Origin: Stenomitos frigidus ULC18
GTDB taxonomy: Bacteria; Cyanobacteriota; Cyanobacteriia; Leptolyngbyales; Leptolyngbyaceae
Reading direction: 5' to 3'
Assembly (NCBI RefSeq): GCF_003003795.1
Contig: NZ_PVWK01000117.1
Span: 1 to 64,000, forward strand
Length of the DNA stretch: 64,000 nt
A model generated the notes under the pieces. That model ran no database searches. It was not told the DNA's origin and saw only the letters and a program-made list of their open reading frames with translations. This document shows, piece by piece, positions 28,546 to 35,729 of the stretch (positions within the stretch are counted from its first letter, which is position 1; every line of letters starts with the position of its first letter). A program made the position numbers and the translations under genes.

Positions 28546-29328
28546 ATGTCTTCTACCCTTCCGTCCCGCTTCATCCTGAATACTCGCGTTGATGCGACAA
28601 GCTACGAGGATGCGTGCGATCGCATTCAGACCTGGGCAAGCGCAAAAACGTCTTGTTACATCGTGGCAGCGAATGTGCATGTGGTGATGACTGGCTACTG
28701 GCAGCGATCATTCCAGCGTATGATCAATGGTGCTGCTTTGGTGACGCCAGATGGAATGCCCCTGGTGATTGGCTTACGGCTTTTAGGCATGAAGCACCAG
28801 ACACGGGTCTACGGTCCCGATTTAATGCTGGCTTGGTGCGATCGGGCAACGCAACTTGGCACGCCGATTTACCTTTACGGCGGCACACCATCGATGCTGG
28901 ACGCACTGCAACAAACCCTCAAAGAACGCGTTCCGGAGCTGATGATCGCGGGCTGCCATGCGCCGCCGTTTCGTCCCCTGACACCAGAGGAGGAGCAGGC
29001 GGATCGCGATCGCATCCATGCCACTGGTGCGCCTGTCGTCTTTGTTGGTCTGGGCTGTCCCAAGCAGGAAGAATGGATGGTACGACAGCAGGGCAACTTG
29101 CAAGCCGTCATGATTGGCGTGGGGGCTGCGTTTAGCTTTCATAGCGGCGAGGTGTTGCAGGCACCGCGCTGGATGATGGCATGGAGTTTGGAATGGCTCT
29201 ATCGTTTCATGATGGAACCCAAACGCTTATGGCAGCGCTATCTAGTTAACAACCCTGCGTTTGTCGTTCTCTTTGGTTGGCAGCTTTTAAAGGCACGGCT
29301 ATGCCATCACCGCAAAAGCAATTTGTAA
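28546..29328 (+). CDS. WecG/TagA/CpsF-family glycosyltransferase (GT26)
   Basis: 260 residues from the ATG at 28546; the frame is open upstream through repeat DNA, which is unlikely to be translated. Family motifs: VVAANVHVVMTGY, TPDGMPLVIGLRLLG and VYGPDLM, then FVGLGCPKQEEWM and GVGAAFSFHSGEVLQAPRWM. The Asp in TPDGMP is the expected catalytic residue. GT26 enzymes usually transfer the second sugar (such as N-acetylmannosaminuronate) onto an undecaprenyl-PP-linked first sugar, which fits the neighbouring initiating transferase. Confidence 0.93.
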   Translation: MSSTLPSRFILNTRVDATSYEDACDRIQTWASAKTSCYIVAANVHVVMTGYWQRSFQRMINGAALVTPDGMPLVIGLRLLGMKHQTRVYGPDLMLAWCDRATQLGTPIYLYGGTPSMLDALQQTLKERVPELMIAGCHAPPFRPLTPEEEQADRDRIHATGAPVVFVGLGCPKQEEWMVRQQGNLQAVMIGVGAAFSFHSGEVLQAPRWMMAWSLEWLYRFMMEPKRLWQRYLVNNPAFVVLFGWQLLKARLCHHRKSNL

Positions 29329-29479
29329 AAGCGCATGGAGTGGGAGACTGGTGGAGGAAGCGGCAGAAACCTGAACGGTAGCGATAACTTTTGGTACGCT
29401 TTGCGGAATACTCAACGTATTGCCCTGCAAGCCTGCTGCTGACTTCAGTACAGATTGCCTTCTCACGAGCCTCTCTGCA

Positions 29480-30916
29480 ATGGATCTACCTCCTGGTGCA
29501 GCGTACCCCAAAGCGACTGACATCCGTGCCCCTCGTGGGTTAGATTGGCGCAAAAGCTTCCGTTGGCGCTGGCATAGCGCGATCGTGCTGCTCTTGTGCG
29601 ATGTGGCGGCACTGGCGATCGCTGGACGCCTAGCGGCACACCTCAACCAGTTTTACGCACCGCTACCGCCACCACTTGTCTTGGGCACCTGGGTGGGATT
29701 GCCAGGTTTGTTCTGGATCTTGATGACGGTCACGCTGTTATTGTTTGCACGCAGTGGCTTATATAGTGCCTCTAGTCAGTGGAAAAACTATGTGCGCTCT
29801 GGGCAACTGGTGAGCACCGTTTATCTAGCAGCCCTGCTTCTGGGCTATTTTTATGATCCAAAACTGGCGCCACCGCGATCGCTGGTGATTACTGCCTGGC
29901 TGGGTAGCGTTAGTTTGGTGATTGGCTTTCGGCTACTGGCAAGTCTGATGCTTAAGCAGTTTGAACAGGCTCAAACAACCGTCTTTTTACTGGCACGTGC
30001 AGAGCGACTGGCAACGCTGGCTCACGTACTAAAGCGACGATCGCGCTATCAGATTGTGGGGACTGCCCTTGCTGCCACGACCAGCACGGCTGAAACAATT
30101 CAAGCGATCCTGCGTTCTGGCGCACAGGAAGTATTGGCAGAAAGTCTGCCGCAGACTGAACTGGCATCGGGGCTTTACTGGCAGTTACGTCGTGCTGGCA
30201 TTACGCTGCGGCTGATTCCGTCTAGCGTCGAGATGCTGCATCGAAGGGGTGTCCCAGAAATTGTAGCGGGCATCCCCACATTGCGTATGGAGGCCACCTT
30301 GCTGGGCGGCTGGGATTATCGCCTGAAACGGTGGTTTGATTGTCTGGGCGCGTTGGTCGGCTTGATACTGCTCTCACCCTTGTTTTTGGCAGTGGCGATC
30401 GTCATTAAACTGTCGTCACCTGGCGCGGTTTTCTTCTGTCAGGAACGCATGGGACTCCACGGCCGCGTCTTTCAGATGTGGAAATTTCGCACAATGGTGC
30501 CGGACGCCGCGGCCCTGCAAGCCGACTTGGAACAGCAGAATGAAGCAGGCGATGGTGTCATGTTCAAAATCAGGCACGATCCACGGATTACAGCGATCGG
30601 GCATTTTCTTCGGCGCACCAGCATTGATGAACTGCCCCAACTGTTTAATGTGCTGCTGGGGCAAATGAGCCTGGTAGGGCCACGCCCACTACCACTGCGA
30701 GATGTCGAGCGCTTCGACCCCTGGCATCACACGCGTCATCAGGTGCTACCTGGCATCACGGGGCTCTGGCAAATTTCTGGGCGATCGTCCCTCGATGCTT
30801 TCAATGATGCGGCTCGGCTGGATCTGTACTACATCGACAACTGGTCGCTCAACCTGGATCTTGAAATTTTGCTGGAAACCGTCAAAATCGTTGTTTGCGG
30901 TAAAGGCGCTTACTGA
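29480..30916 (+). CDS. wbaP: Undecaprenyl-phosphate sugar phosphotransferase (WbaP/CpsE-like)
   Basis: 478 residues from the ATG at 29480 (a TTG 20 codons upstream is possible). N-terminal region with four or five membrane helices, a central Rossmann-like domain, and the C-terminal catalytic domain: RLKRWFDCLGALVGLILLSP, FFCQERMGLHGRVFQMWKFR, RRTSIDELPQLFNVLLG and MSLVGPRP. This membrane enzyme starts glycan synthesis by moving sugar-1-phosphate onto undecaprenyl phosphate. Last gene of the operon; a strong terminator follows 24 bases later. Confidence 0.95.
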   Translation: MDLPPGAAYPKATDIRAPRGLDWRKSFRWRWHSAIVLLLCDVAALAIAGRLAAHLNQFYAPLPPPLVLGTWVGLPGLFWILMTVTLLLFARSGLYSASSQWKNYVRSGQLVSTVYLAALLLGYFYDPKLAPPRSLVITAWLGSVSLVIGFRLLASLMLKQFEQAQTTVFLLARAERLATLAHVLKRRSRYQIVGTALAATTSTAETIQAILRSGAQEVLAESLPQTELASGLYWQLRRAGITLRLIPSSVEMLHRRGVPEIVAGIPTLRMEATLLGGWDYRLKRWFDCLGALVGLILLSPLFLAVAIVIKLSSPGAVFFCQERMGLHGRVFQMWKFRTMVPDAAALQADLEQQNEAGDGVMFKIRHDPRITAIGHFLRRTSIDELPQLFNVLLGQMSLVGPRPLPLRDVERFDPWHHTRHQVLPGITGLWQISGRSSLDAFNDAARLDLYYIDNWSLNLDLEILLETVKIVVCGKGAY

Positions 30917-30939
30917 CGCTGAAGGGTAAAAACTCACTA

Positions 30940-30987
30940 AAAAACGGCTGCTAGAGTCCCTTGACGGTTCAGCTAGCAGCCGTTTTT
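30940..30987. terminator. Bidirectional terminator between wbaP and tRNA-Leu
   Basis: AAAACGGCTGCTAG (30941-30954) pairs exactly with CTAGCAGCCGTTTT (30973-30986), with T-runs on both strands. It would end the polysaccharide operon on the plus strand and the tRNA transcript on the minus strand. Confidence 0.9.
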
Positions 30988-30992
30988 GATCA

Positions 30993-31074
30993 TGGGCGGG
31001 GCGAGACTCGAACTCGCAAGCCTTTCGGCGCCGCATTTTGAGTGCGGTGCGTCTACCAATTCCGCCATCCGCCC
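30993..31074 (-). tRNA. tRNA-Leu(CAA)
   Basis: 82 nt ending with the A discriminator; CCA is not encoded. The 5' strand GGGCGGA pairs with CCCGCCC except at position 7. The anticodon stem CCGCA/TGCGG encloses loop CTCAAAA, giving anticodon CAA (reads UUG). The long variable arm and the TTCGAGT T-loop are typical of leucine tRNAs. The first 22 nt overlap the 21-nt repeat that recurs at the end of the M48 protease gene. Confidence 0.95.
31053..31073 (-). repeat. 21-nt direct repeat, copy in tRNA-Leu (possible attachment site)
   Basis: Positions 2-22 of the tRNA match 35709-35729 at 20 of 21 bases (the mismatch is 31062 versus 35718), in the same orientation. Together they flank the AT-rich island. 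Known integrases often use tRNA genes, but usually the 3' half; here the shared part is the 5' half. Confidence 0.5.
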
Positions 31075-31166
31075 ATGTATTTGTCTAATCATTATACTGG
31101 ATTGGGCAACTTTGGAGAAGCTCCTGATACTTTTGATTGCTTGCCAAATGAGGAAAAAGTCCCAAA

Positions 31167-31403
31167 TTGGCAGAAAAGCGATCGAAAGCTAGGACATCCA
31201 GCAGAAAGCTTGTCTTAGATGGTTTAGGGGTGAAATACCGCAAGCCTTACCAAACTCGATACACCGCATTAAGCCACATCGCACAGAATCATGGTTTGTT
31301 AGCGGCTGCTAAGGTGGCAGGACATAAATCGCTAAATATGGTCAGTCGTCACTATGCAAGGTATACAGGTGAGCTAAAGGACGTTATGCCGGAGTTTTTC
31401 TAA
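31167..31403 (+). pseudogene. Tyrosine recombinase, C-terminal remnant
   Basis: 78 residues with the end of a phage-type integrase catalytic domain: YRKPYQTRYTALSHIAQNHG (the second catalytic Arg is in QTRYT), AAAKVAGHKSLNMVSRHYAR (the His of GHKS, the Tyr nucleophile in HYAR or RYT). About 250-300 upstream residues, including the first catalytic Arg, are missing, so the gene is inactive. It lies just beyond the 5' end of tRNA-Leu, inside the island. Its last codons (YTGELKDVMPEF) recur at 32137-32187. Confidence 0.75.
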
Positions 31404-31471
31404 AGCAACTTAAAAAACTGTGGCAATGATTCTTAGATGGTTTTATTAGACCTTAAGCCTTTCTACTAGGC

Positions 31472-32008
31472 TTAAGGTTTTTTATCACTTGCAAGACGAG
31501 CCGCTAATTTTTGCGCTAAATCTCTCATCATAGTGTGGCAAGGCAATGCTACCTGTGCTTTAGTAAGGTCGATTGTATCAGCCTCACGATCCCAAACAAG
31601 ACCAGCATTAGAAAAAGCTTGATCTGAACTCATAATAGATTCAAATTCATTACGCCATGTTTTAGCCCTTTTTCCTCCATGTTTGTGGGCTACACCATTT
31701 CGGATATGTCGATATGCTTTTAACAACTTTTTCTCATCAGCAGTAAGCCACTCACCACGCATTTTTTCAGTTGTATAATCGTCGAAAATGGCGAAAAGAT
31801 ATACGAGAAGAACACCTTGAGTTAACCCGTTAACTTGGTTCTGAGCTTCTTCTCTATACTCAGAATTCTGATGTTCAACGCGCTTACCGCTCAGCAACCA
31901 ACCAAACTCATACTGGAATATAGTATCAAGCACTTGCATAAGTTCAAGTGCTTGATCTGTTTCCACCGGATTAAAGTACTTAGAAAGATATTTATCAGAG
32001 TCGATCAT
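31472..32008 (-). CDS. HEPN-like protein with an Rx4H motif
   Basis: 178 residues, mostly helical, no signal or membrane segment. Contains YRHIRNGVAHKHG (about 99-111): Arg103-NGVA-His108 fits the Rx4-6H motif of HEPN ribonucleases, at the expected place at the start of a helix. HEPN proteins are typically RNA-cutting toxins or defence effectors. AT-rich like the rest of the island and flanked on both sides by recombinase 3' ends. No partner MNT gene is adjacent; the 787-residue ATPase gene lies upstream on the same strand, 295 bases away, and may be linked. Function inferred from one motif only. Confidence 0.65.
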   Translation of the reverse strand: MIDSDKYLSKYFNPVETDQALELMQVLDTIFQYEFGWLLSGKRVEHQNSEYREEAQNQVNGLTQGVLLVYLFAIFDDYTTEKMRGEWLTADEKKLLKAYRHIRNGVAHKHGGKRAKTWRNEFESIMSSDQAFSNAGLVWDREADTIDLTKAQVALPCHTMMRDLAQKLAARLASDKKP

Positions 32009-32136
32009 TTATAGTTCCAACTACACGCAGCTAAGATATTTCTCGATCCAAGCTTATTTTACTCTATATAAACATAATTACAACGTCCCGTAATTCTTTT
32101 AGTCCATAGGAATTTTAATGCTTGGGTAAACTCACA

Positions 32137-32187
32137 TGCACAGGTGATCTAAAGGGAGTTATGCCACAATTTCTAAAGACACTTTAG
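32137..32187 (+). pseudogene. Second tyrosine-recombinase 3' end
   Basis: Reads TGDLKGVMPQFLKTL then TAG in one frame, closely matching TGELKDVMPEF at the end of the remnant at 31167-31403. The bases that follow are also similar (both have CTGTGGCAATG or TTGTGGCAATGG about 20 bases on). Nothing upstream of it looks like recombinase, so it is a fragment of a second, related element or a duplicated end. Confidence 0.6.
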
Positions 32188-32303
32188 AAATTGTGGCAAT
32201 GGTTACTTTCCTATAATTGTTTCTATTCCCTACTTTTGCTTATTCATCTACTCTCTTATTAAATTGCTAAACTTGTAATTAGAGAGCAAAGGTGTTTTTA
32301 GGC

Positions 32304-34667
32304 TTACTCAAATTCATTCGTTAAAGATAGGTATGGTAGGAGAGCATTATTAAGTTTATAGCGATTAGAGCTTAACTTCTTTGCCCTAGCATTAATCAGC
32401 TCCTTGCTGTCGAAAGCATATTCGAACTCAAATTGATTTTTTTCAACCTCTTTCCCAAGAATGGATAACGTTGATAAATGCTCGATTAAATTGTCTAGAA
32501 ACTCTTCAGATTCTGATAGATCTGCATCACACATAGCCACATATAAAGTTTCTTTATCAATAATATTCGGACAACTAACTAACTGATATAAAAACTCTTT
32601 GAGCTGATCTATGGTAACTCCATTTTCAACCAGCATGGAGAGGAAAGCCCAAGCTGAATAGTTTTCATAAGCAGTTTCTAAATCGTCTTCTTCAATTATC
32701 GAGTGTCCTCTTGAAATAGCATTCTCATGAGCATTTTTGAAGAAATAGATAATGTCTCTAGGTCTAGGTATTAACTTATCATAAATATAATCTTTTACTG
32801 GTACGTCTTTTACCGTCTTAACGATGTATTTCTCCCATAATGTACTGGCGAGCAGTTCGTTAACACTTAATTCGACAAATCTTTGTTCTATTATTCTAAA
32901 TAAAACATCTTTGTCACCTGACTTTAGAAGATTCGTATATTCTATTTTGTCTGGCTCTCTAGCAACACCAAGAATGTATTTAAATATATCGCTTCTTAGG
33001 AAGATAGTTAGATGAAAATCAATTTTCTTGGGTTGTCCTTTCACCGTAAAAGATGATAGTTCTCTAACAATCCTGCCTGTAACACCAAGTAAGCCTAAAA
33101 TCCATTCACTTTGAAGATTTAACTTGTTACCCTTTTTCCAGGATTTATCTAAATTATCTATAAGGACTAAAATTTTTCTATCCTTGTCAAATAGCTCTGC
33201 CAGGAAATTTCTTATTTTAGACAAAGTTTCATCATGCATGATCTCAGCTAACTTTATTTTAAATTCTGAAAATTTTTCACCTGTATTTATTATATTAGCT
33301 TGGCTAATTTTTTCTATCTCTTCCTCTAATCTTTCAGAGAAATCCTTTAAGAAAAGCTCAGAATTACTATCAATAAAATCTTTGAATGCTGTTTCTGTTG
33401 TAGTGAGTGCATATGAATGTTTTGAAGTGATTTTAAGATAAACAGATTTTGCAACCTCTGTATAGATTAAAAGCTTCCATGCGCTTTCAACTAAATAACT
33501 CTTTTCATATTCTTCTGAAGAAACCTGCAAGATTTTAACTAAAGCATCAATTTCAAAGTTTACAGGTTTAATAAGGCAAACATGATTTCTTGAATCTTTT
33601 TCTAAAAGGCTCTTTAAATAGTACAAAGTCGCCGTTTTTCCTGTCCCTTTTCTTCCAATAACTATGTTGTAGTCGTTCTTAATTAAAGCTGGAATGTTAA
33701 AGTTTTGGACATAATAGTATGGTAATTCCTCACTTTCATTCTCGGCTAAAAATTCACCAAAACTAATTTGTTGGAGTTTAGTCAACTCGTTCTTTATCTG
33801 CTGACTAGTTTTTTGTTGATAGATGTATTCTAAGAGCCTATCCTTAAGAGGCGCTAGAAAATCAGCTACAATCTCCTCACATCTTTTTTTACGATTATAC
33901 TTAACTAACAAATCTCTATAATCAATTGGTACTTCGTAAGGTTCTTCCGCCAACATCAAAAGATCTAAATTACAACCCAGAGCAAAACCCGCAATAAGTG
34001 AACATTTTGAGTTTTGAATTTGATAACCTGAACGATCTATAGAAGAAAATTCTATTAAAACGGCTTTATTCAACTTTTGCAGATACCACTCAAGAGGCTG
34101 TATTCTATTTTCTGACGCATCATCTGTGCTACAAGGGATTTTATATTTTAAAATTTGATTAGATATGGCTTGGCTGTAAATATTGTCAAATTGATTTTTT
34201 AGAAAAAGTAAAGGATGCCTACTATTATCTAAGCCCTGCTTCTGCTTCTTTTTTTGCTTTTCTTGTGTGGTATCATTGAAAATAAAAGAATTAAAAGCCG
34301 ACACAATATCTGTAGTATTTATGTAACTTTGGTAACCAGTTGTTGTCAAAGCTGAAAACTCTTTGTATCGTCTTACTGATTCAATATGTGTATTGTCAAA
34401 TATCAAAAATATTGCTTTATCCTTTGCCATCGCATAACCAAGCTCAAAAATAACATTGTCGCTAAAACCTGTTAGATCGACACAGAAATAATCAGCTTCG
34501 TCGATAGCTCTCGTTACTTCATCAATAATTAGCTTGCCGTTGATGGTCTGGCTTCTCCAAGATTTTAGCGAGGCAACCTGGGAACTATTGATCAATTTAA
34601 TTGCTTCTTCAATTGATTCACCAGATGATTTAGGTTGACTACTGTAAGCAAAGAAGCCAGTTTTCAT
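32304..34667 (-). CDS. Nucleoside-deoxyribosyltransferase/TIR-like domain fused to P-loop ATPase (Sll1717-type)
   Basis: 787 residues. N-terminus (1-130): FFAYSSQP, IDEADYFCVDLTGFSDNVIF and FELGYAMAKDKAIFLI, a Rossmann-like fold in which Glu75 stands where nucleoside deoxyribosyltransferases keep their catalytic Glu. 150-280: a second, weaker Rossmann-like unit (AVLIEFSSIDRSGYQI, CSLIAGFALG). ATPase: Walker A GRKGTGKT (338-345) and Walker B ILVLIDNLDKSW (499-510), then helical modules to the end (about 560-787) as in STAND-type proteins. The GRKGTGKT core is what is annotated as the Sll1717/FunZ family, from memory. AT-rich; likely acquired. I suggest a defence NTPase with an NAD- or nucleoside-processing effector; not shown. 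Confidence 0.8.
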   Translation of the reverse strand: MKTGFFAYSSQPKSSGESIEEAIKLINSSQVASLKSWRSQTINGKLIIDEVTRAIDEADYFCVDLTGFSDNVIFELGYAMAKDKAIFLIFDNTHIESVRRYKEFSALTTTGYQSYINTTDIVSAFNSFIFNDTTQEKQKKKQKQGLDNSRHPLLFLKNQFDNIYSQAISNQILKYKIPCSTDDASENRIQPLEWYLQKLNKAVLIEFSSIDRSGYQIQNSKCSLIAGFALGCNLDLLMLAEEPYEVPIDYRDLLVKYNRKKRCEEIVADFLAPLKDRLLEYIYQQKTSQQIKNELTKLQQISFGEFLAENESEELPYYYVQNFNIPALIKNDYNIVIGRKGTGKTATLYYLKSLLEKDSRNHVCLIKPVNFEIDALVKILQVSSEEYEKSYLVESAWKLLIYTEVAKSVYLKITSKHSYALTTTETAFKDFIDSNSELFLKDFSERLEEEIEKISQANIINTGEKFSEFKIKLAEIMHDETLSKIRNFLAELFDKDRKILVLIDNLDKSWKKGNKLNLQSEWILGLLGVTGRIVRELSSFTVKGQPKKIDFHLTIFLRSDIFKYILGVAREPDKIEYTNLLKSGDKDVLFRIIEQRFVELSVNELLASTLWEKYIVKTVKDVPVKDYIYDKLIPRPRDIIYFFKNAHENAISRGHSIIEEDDLETAYENYSAWAFLSMLVENGVTIDQLKEFLYQLVSCPNIIDKETLYVAMCDADLSESEEFLDNLIEHLSTLSILGKEVEKNQFEFEYAFDSKELINARAKKLSSNRYKLNNALLPYLSLTNEFE

Positions 34668-34969
34668 ACCGCTAAACCCTTAAGGAGAGACGATTTGTAA
34701 GCGTTATTTTAACGCAATTACTTAAACTGGGAACATTCTTCCAACTGGCTTTACATTTTATAAATTCCTTTTCACTTAAATTGCACTTCTGCCACAGCCG
34801 CAGAAGTGCGAGTTTGATTAGAACGCCCGAGAAACTTTAACCACAGGGATCTTCAGCTTTAGCTTTTAAATGCTTTTAGATTTTGGGCTAGATTTGCAAT
34901 AAACCAGCTAATAAGTAGCAGTAGGGTGAGCAGTGTCCACCCTACTAGATCTGACTTTGCACCTAGGAT
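34668..34969. other. Intergenic region with two hairpins
   Basis: Two inverted repeats: GCACTTCTGC/GCAGAAGTGC (34783-34792 and 34800-34809), and GTAGGGTG/CACCCTAC (34921-34928 and 34938-34945). The second lies 25 bases after the stop of the next minus-strand gene and may end its transcript, though no T-run follows. The promoter of the ATPase gene should lie near 34670-34740. Confidence 0.5.
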
Positions 34970-35416
34970 TTAGTTGCCAAAGGCATCTTTGATATTGTCA
35001 ACAGCGCTTTCAACAGCATTTTTGGTTTTGTCAATCGCGTTTTGAGTGCGAGCCGAGTCTTTGTCAGCTTTGCGCTCAATTCTAGCGGCGTCTTTCTTAG
35101 CTTTGCGTCCGATGGCACTATCGTTGTCTGTGGCGCGATCGACCTTGGCAGCATTGGTTTTTGCTGTCTTCTTCAGCTTATCGGTCGTGTCGCGAACGAA
35201 CCCTTTAGTGCGTCCAGCATCTTTACTGGCTTTCCCTTGTAATTCACTGCCTGCATCCGCTGCCGCAATCAAGTTGCTAGCAGGAGCCGCGATCGCTGCA
35301 TTGCTTGAGAAAAACGCACCTTGCCAAGTAAACGCGATCGCCGACACGCAGAGCAGTGCAGTCGTCAACCAACGCCCGATCGTCGATACCCGTTTTGTAA
35401 AATAATTCAGTTTCAT
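34970..35416 (-). CDS. Exported Lys/Ala-rich, coiled repeat protein
   Basis: 148 residues from the ATG at 35416 (MKLNYFTKRVSTIGRWL). Signal peptide ends near SNAAIAAPA. The mature part is low-complexity and strongly charged, with repeated KDAxR/KxDKDSA units (for example KKDAARIERKADKDSARTQN), predicted as long amphipathic helices, as in LEA-like or envelope stress proteins. An ATG three codons upstream is another possible start. Lies within the stretch bounded by the 21-nt repeats but its codon use is less AT-rich than the ATPase gene. Function unknown. Confidence 0.65.
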   Translation of the reverse strand: MKLNYFTKRVSTIGRWLTTALLCVSAIAFTWQGAFFSSNAAIAAPASNLIAAADAGSELQGKASKDAGRTKGFVRDTTDKLKKTAKTNAAKVDRATDNDSAIGRKAKKDAARIERKADKDSARTQNAIDKTKNAVESAVDNIKDAFGN

Positions 35417-35544
35417 GGAATACAATCTCCTTTAGATTAGATTCCATTTCTACTTCATCCAGCTCACCGTTTAAATCGTGCTGTAGATGGAGGTTGCGCC
35501 TGAAGAAAAATCTATCAATGTAAGTAGTTGTTTCGACTATAAGT

Positions 35545-35693
35545 AACGCGATGTGCAACTAAATTTGCCCTCATCCCCACCCTTCTCCCCAGGGAGAAGG
35601 GCTTTCAGGCGTTTCCAGTTCCCTCTCCTGCTGGGAGAGGGCTAGGGTGAGGGCGGTCTCAGCAGGTATTTCAGGGAAATCGCACATCGCGTT
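35545..35693. repeat. 149-bp MITE-like element with 12-nt terminal inverted repeats
   Basis: Ends are exact inverted repeats: AACGCGATGTGC (35545-35556) and GCACATCGCGTT (35682-35693). Inside are palindromic arms CCCTCATCCCC...CTTCTCCC and GGGAGAGGGCTAGGGTGAGGG, a widespread cyanobacterial intergenic repeat. AGTAGTTGT occurs just outside both ends (35523-35531 and 35695-35703). No coding capacity. Confidence 0.75.
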
Positions 35694-35708
35694 GAGTAGT
35701 TGTGTCAA

Positions 35709-35729
35709 CTACCAATTGCGCCATCCGCC
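35709..35729 (-). repeat. 21-nt direct repeat, copy at the end of the M48 gene (possible attachment site)
   Basis: The last seven codons of the M48 gene including its TAG match positions 2-22 of tRNA-Leu (31053-31073) with a single mismatch. It marks the far edge of the AT-rich island. The encoded tail GGWRNW may itself be a conserved C-terminus in this protein family, so chance cannot be excluded. Confidence 0.5.
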
